A stretch of DNA of 64,000 nt. Origin: Liolophura sinensis (lineage: Eukaryota > Mollusca > Polyplacophora > Chitonida > Chitonidae). Location of the stretch: the NCBI RefSeq assembly GCF_032854445.1, contig NC_088306.1:15836764-15900763 (forward strand), in the 5' to 3' direction. This document shows positions 59,541-64,000 of this stretch, piece by piece (the stretch's first letter is position 1; every line of letters begins with the position of its first letter). A program made the position numbers and the translations under genes. The notes below the pieces were generated by a model. The model searched no databases, was not told the origin of the DNA, and was given only the letters and a program-made list of their open reading frames with translations.

Positions 59541-59912
59541 GGTTCGCGGATGCAGGATTTAACATGTCAAGATTTACGGATGCAGGATTTAACGTCAAGA
59601 TTTACGGATGCAAGATATAAAATGTCTACACTTCTGATGACTTAAGGAATCGATCACACTATATCAAATATAAGGACGGATTGCAGCTGTAAGCGTCAAT
59701 GGAATTTGTCAGCGTGGACTTCCACGTCATCATACTGCAAAATATATATGGCTGTGACAATGAATGAATGAATGATTAGGGTTTAAGGACACATTGGCAG
59801 AATTTTAGCCACGCTGTGGAAAGAAGACGTTACAACCAGGAAACAGTTGTCGACATGAGAATGTTCACGTAAAAAATCCGAACCAACAAAAGACAGATGA
59901 TTTAAAAATCGG

Positions 59913-60095
59913 ATGGAGGAAACCGGACACGGCTTTCCCCTTCACCTGGTAGTCCTACTTGACATCCTATGACGGGAATGTCAGATGGAGGAAATCAGGA
60001 CATGGTTTTTCCCTTCCCCTGGTAATCCTACGTGACATCCTATGACGGGAACATCAAATGGAGGAAATCAGGACATGGTTTTTCCCTTCACCAGG
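59913..60095 (+). repeat. ~70-75-bp tandem repeat, 2.5 copies
   Basis: ATGGAGGAAATCAGGACATG, TTTTTCCCTTC-CC-GGTA and CATCCTATGACGGGAA recur. Confidence 0.88.
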
Positions 60096-60193
60096 TAGAC
60101 ATAATTGGAACTCTAGAGAAGGAATATCTGCAGGAGGAAACCGGGCAGGGCCTATATCTCCTCAATGCATGGATAACTAAATAATTTAATCTA

Positions 60194-60575
60194 CGGTCCC
60201 GAAAGCAAACGCCTGGTCGCTTACTACAGGCGGACTCTTAAACAACTTACTACGTGCCCAAATGGAAACACTTGCGCGCTTAAAATATTTTCATGTGCCC
60301 AAAAGCAAACGCTTGGTTGCTTAAACACCTTATTATATGCACCTGAAAGCATATCCTGTGGCGCTTAGACCATTTACTACATGCGCCCGAAACCAAACGT
60401 TTGGATGTATAAACTTACTACATGTGCCCGAGAGCAAATGCATGGACGTTTTAACTGCCTATTACCTGTGCCTGAAAGCAAAATGCCCGGACGACAAAAA
60501 AATTCTCAGTACATGTGCCCGAAAGCAAATGCCTGGACGATTAAACTTTCTTAGTACATGTGCCTGAAAAGAAAC
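60194..60575 (+). repeat. ~44-bp degenerate minisatellite, about nine copies
   Basis: ACATGTGCCCGAAAGCAAAT, GCCTGGACG-TTAAACT and similar phrases recur. Confidence 0.88.
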
Positions 60576-60958
60576 ACTCGTATGCTTCAAGATGCATTTC
60601 TATACAGCAGTGTGTATTTATATTTCACATTCCCGTACCTGATAATAGTGCTTTCAGGAAATCTCAGTATGCAACGAATTACATGTACACGGTGCCATAC
60701 ATAAAACGTTCACGCTTTATCTCTGAACTCTTGCATATAAACGATAATCTCTGAGAGGTAAATAGAATGACCAGTTTATATTTCACGATGGCTAAAAAAG
60801 AATAAAATACAAACAGAGCAGTAACCATAAGAACAGTTCAATATTTCCCCGTAAAAGTTTGAGTAGGCTACATTTTGCGGCAGTTTTGACTGTGCAGACA
60901 GGAATCATCATACACCTGTATTTATTTTATCAATACTTAACATCATTTTTAATTATAA

Positions 60959-61480
60959 ATGTGGAGGATGGCCGTCAGTTATAAGAATGGAGGGTGGCCC
61001 TCAGTTATATGGGTGGAGGGTGGCTGTCAATTAGAAGCGTGGAGGGTGACCGTCAGTTATAAGGGTGGAGGGTTGCCATCAGTTATAAGGGTGGAGGGTG
61101 GCCGTCAGTTATATGGGTGGAGGGTGGCCGTCAGTTATAAGGGTGGAGGGTGGCCGTCAGTTATGAGGGTGGAGAGTGGCCGTCAGTTATAAGAGTGGAG
61201 GGTGGGTGTAAGTTACAATGTTGGAGGGTCTGTCAGTTATAAGGGTGGAGGGTGGCCGTCAGTTATAGGGGTGGAGGGTGGGTGTAAGTTACAAGGTTGG
61301 AGGGTGGCCGTCAGCTATAAGGATGGAGGGTGGCTGTCAGTTCTTAGGGTGGAAGGCGACCAACGGTTATAAGGGTTTGAGGGTGGCCGTCAGCCAGAAG
61401 GGTGGAGGGTGACCGTCAGTTATGAGGGTGGAGGTTGAGCGTCACTTATAACAGTTTGAGGGTGGCTGTCAGTTAGAAGG
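60959..61480 (+). repeat. 26-bp minisatellite, about 20 copies
   Basis: Unit GGAGGGTGGCCGTCAGTTAT plus AAGGGT. G-rich on the plus strand. The frame 60959-61192 is a repeat artefact. Confidence 0.95.
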
Positions 61481-61649
61481 GTGACAGAAACTCACAGGGT
61501 AAACCATAGACCTATGGCAAGTTATTGAAGAACTTTCCCAGGCGACATACAGATGTGCACCCCATATTGGTGAAAGTGAAACGGTCTTCATACTTCAAAC
61601 ACGGTCGTTTAGTGACAAAGTGGAAAATTTTTTCGTACCTGTGCTGCAT

Positions 61650-61790
61650 TAAATACCAATTAAATCAACTCAACAGTGTTTTGCGCCATATTCAAATATA
61701 TTTTACACACATGTGTAGTACTATGACCATGTTTACTGGTGGAAGAGACCTGGGAGAGCCACTCAACCTTGACATGTACATGACAAACCT
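61650..61790 (-). mobile_element. Diverged SINE-1-like fragment
   Basis: CAACAGTGTTTTGCGCCATA, TTCAAATATATTTTACAC, then GACCATGTTTACTGGTGGAA. The order fits the SINE-1 3' end but divergence is strong. Confidence 0.4.
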
Positions 61791-61899
61791 CCTGACAAAA
61801 CTCTTGACACAATGGTGTGTTTGAGGCAGAGCAGCTGAATTTGAACATTTGGCTGTCTAGTACATGTATCAGCCAGGTAGAATTTTGATTTTAATATTA

Positions 61900-62091
61900 C
61901 CCTAATTCCTCAACCTTTTCGCATATGAAAGATCAAGTTTCAGTGCAATTTATGCAAAACTACATTGGTTGGATTGGCCAGTTTCAGGGCTTCACAAAAA
62001 GTATAATTTTATCAGTCTACACAGAATAATGCCTTCAGAATATGCATGAATAAACACCTTGCAAATATGCAAAAAGGTTGAAGAATTACAG
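61900..62091. mobile_element. 192-bp MITE with 27-bp ends and TA target site
   Basis: Left TA|CCCTAATTCCTCAACC; right end inverted TA|CTGTAATTCTTCAACC. 23 of 27 terminal positions agree; TA at 61898-61899 and 62092-62093. A family different from family M. Confidence 0.75.
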
Positions 62092-62092
62092 T

Positions 62093-62345
62093 ATTTATTT
62101 TTTTTTATTTGACAGATGTTACCGTGCTCAAGAAAATTTCACTCATGGGGCTGTGCAAACATTATGGTGCAAACCTCACTAGAGAACTCACAACCATCCA
62201 CAAACTTTTGACAGACCTCACCACGTACAGCCAGAGAGGAAGCCAGCATGAGCTGGACTTGAACTCACAGCGACTGCATTGGTAATGGGCTCCAGGGTCA
62301 TTTTGCACCACGCTGGCATGCTAACCACATTGGCCACGGAGGCCC
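62093..62345 (-). mobile_element. SINE-1, full length, old
   Basis: Tail, TGCTCAAGAAAATTTCACTC, GGAAGCCAGCATGAGCTGGA, CTTGAACTCACAGCGACTGC, and head ending GCCACGGAGGCCC. It starts at the very end of the MITE to its left. No clear target duplication. Confidence 0.88.
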
Positions 62346-62484
62346 TTGATTTTAATACTAAGGGAGAAGAAAACATACAAATGATGCCAAAGTCAAATGA
62401 AAGAGCGTCAAAACTTATTTGCAAATATGATCTTTAATATTTTGTTGGATTTTTTTTTTCAAGGGAAAAGGGTAATCTAAAATA

Positions 62485-62824
62485 TTTTTGTATGGTGGGT
62501 ATTTGGGACCAACTTTTGGCATTTATCGTTGTTGCACAATAATGTTCTAAATAAGGATGTGATGCTTGTCTAATAAATTTATTTGAATACAAATCGATTG
62601 TTTATATCGAAACATATGCATTTAACCTAAATTATGATAATATTTATGAACATATTAAAAATATAAACATGATCCAAATTGAGGTTGAATACATTTTTTA
62701 GGTGAGAAGAACAAATTCTAGTGCAAAAATATTTATTAAACCTGGGTTACATCCTCATTTATGACATTATTAAACAAAGACTATAAATACCAATAGGTGG
62801 TCCCAAATACCCACCACACAAAAA
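62485..62824. mobile_element. ~340-bp foldback element with ~100-bp arms
   Basis: TGGTGGGTATTTGGGACC at 62494 on is met by GGTCCCAAATACCCACCA ending about 62816. Pairing extends inward with decay (AATAATGT, GAGGATGT, TTAATAAAT) over about 100 bp per arm. A TA flanks each side (62483-62484 and 62825-62826). No coding frame. Confidence 0.82.
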
Positions 62825-62991
62825 TAATTGTCAAGTGTCTTTTTCTCGCCCAAGAAAAATCAGAAAAATATTGAAGGCCATATTTAGGAATAACTTTTTG
62901 CACTCTTTCATCTGAACTTTATGTCATTTTTATGTTTTCTCCACCATTAACAATTATTGTCATCACTCATAGTTATACTCATAACAATTCA

Positions 62992-62997
62992 TTTATT
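62992..62997 (-). terminator. Polyadenylation signal AATAAA, PIN4 gene
   Basis: AATAAA on the minus strand about 160 bp past the PIN4 stop. Confidence 0.5.
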
Positions 62998-63158
62998 ATC
63001 AATGTGTAAAAATGTGAATGCTCACTAATTTACTCATTGAGAAGCATATAATGTATCTTTATACATTAGACAATAAGTCACCATATGTGACACTTATATT
63101 CCTTTCTTCCAACAGTAAAACTGTTACCATATTTCAAGAATATCTAAACTCTAGCCCA

Positions 63159-64000
63159 TCACTTCTTGCCCTCAATCATTATTATGTGATAACCAAATTT
63201 CGTTTTGACAGGAGGGTCTGTATAGGCAGGGGAGGCAACTGTGCTAGGACTGAGGGCGAATGCTGCTTCCTGAAATGGTCCCACCATACTGCCTCTGGTC
63301 ATCCAGCCCAGGTCACCCTGTCAAATGACAAATAGGAGAAGCTTACCCATAAAATCAGATGAATAACAGGAAAGAATAAAACTGCATGCACCATGTACTT
63401 ATAGGGCATGATATTTAAGAAATTTTCCCTACCATGGTATAAAAGACTCATTATGACTTGTTGTTTCGATACATTACTGTGGTGAGCGCATACGATTATA
63501 AGGTGCGAAAATATTAAATGGCACTTGCTGATGATATGAGGCAAAGCAAAGTGCCAAAATATCTAGACAAAAATGACGCTTTCCATTATCACTGGAATAA
63601 TCAGTGGAACACAAGATTTCTGGCCTTCTACATCTACTAAAATTCTATGAAATTTTTGAAATGTTTTGTGAGTTGTGTTAAACATTCTGCTTACATTCCA
63701 AGAAACTGTGCACTTGTGAGTCGTGTAAAGAGCAAACCAACAACAACAACAACAACAAAAAAGTAATAATAATAATATACACCACTGACAAATACATAAG
63801 CTGCTGACAAACTTTTCCCAGGATGTCACACAAATTTTATCAAGACAATTATTACCTTGGCTTGTTCCTCATTTCACACTTACCCCTTGTCTGGCTTTAT
63901 CTTCACTATATTCTGTTGCTACCTCGTTAAATTTCACGCCGCTTTTTAATTTTTCCATGGCTTCCATAATTTTTGAATGTTTTTCACAGAGAATATGCCT
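63159..64000 (-). CDS. PIN4: PIN4 parvulin prolyl isomerase, last two exons (5' part off the edge)
   Basis: Exons 63884-64000 (39 codons, open at the window edge) and 63159-63317 (52 codons plus stop) are joined in phase 0 by a GT-AG intron (donor GGG|GTAAGT, acceptor TTGACAG|GGT). The first gives [20 protein letters not shown] and [15 protein letters not shown]; the second gives [39 protein letters not shown]. Almost every position agrees with human PIN4 (Par14), including the parvulin-type H in RHIL and in GYHII. Par14 catalyses peptidyl-prolyl cis-trans isomerisation and is linked to ribosome biogenesis and chromatin. The missing 5' part should encode the basic, Gly-rich N-terminus and the start of the PPIase domain. 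The exon 2 middle ([14 protein letters not shown]) is the most diverged segment, as expected for a surface loop. Confidence 0.97.
63725..63777 (+). repeat. CAA and TAA microsatellites in the PIN4 intron
   Basis: CAACAACAACAACAACAACA followed by AATAATAATAATA within the intron between the two PIN4 exons. Confidence 0.9.

Overview
The window is nuclear DNA of an animal, very probably a mollusc or close lophotrochozoan. The evidence is intron-containing genes with GT-AG splice sites, orthologues of animal genes (PIN4, STEAP, PCED1), the general base texture, and over twenty copies of a tRNA-derived SINE of a type I associate with mollusc genomes. The species cannot be named from the sequence. 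Coding sequence is a small fraction; most of the window is intron, intergenic DNA, transposon remains and minisatellites.

Genes, left to right. (1) A minus-strand MORN-repeat gene: only its first coding exon (1164-1413) is inside; the rest runs off the left edge. A perfect RFX X-box lies about 1.1 kb upstream, which suggests a ciliary gene. (2) A plus-strand PC-esterase (PCED1, FAM113-type) gene in four exons (4080-8922), with a promoter-like block near 3.4 kb. It is head-to-head with the MORN gene. (3) A STEAP-family metalloreductase on the minus strand (27418-28893), with its whole coding region in one exon. (4) The last two coding exons of PIN4 (parvulin prolyl isomerase) on the minus strand at the right edge (63159-64000). 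The genes share no obvious pathway and form no operon-like unit.

Between the genes are decayed mobile elements: a Crypton-type tyrosine recombinase relic (16.0-16.5 kb), a Gypsy-like gag/protease relic cut by a SINE (16.8-18.2 kb), a mariner-type transposase C-terminus (37.8-38.2 kb), a LINE 3' end (41.4-41.8 kb), and several families of short inverted-repeat elements (MITEs). At least fifteen different minisatellites fill much of 25-26 kb, 34-39 kb, 42-54 kb and 59-61.5 kb. Their open reading frames are repeat artefacts.

The most interesting points are the X-box upstream of the MORN gene; the in-frame stop of PCED1 that overlaps a perfect splice donor; a MITE family with five copies and TA target sites; an element of about 1 kb whose inverted ends are built from short tandem units; a 41-bp perfect inverted repeat 580 bp apart; and a 17-bp minisatellite open in all frames on both strands. 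I found no CRISPR, operon or prokaryote-like defence system.
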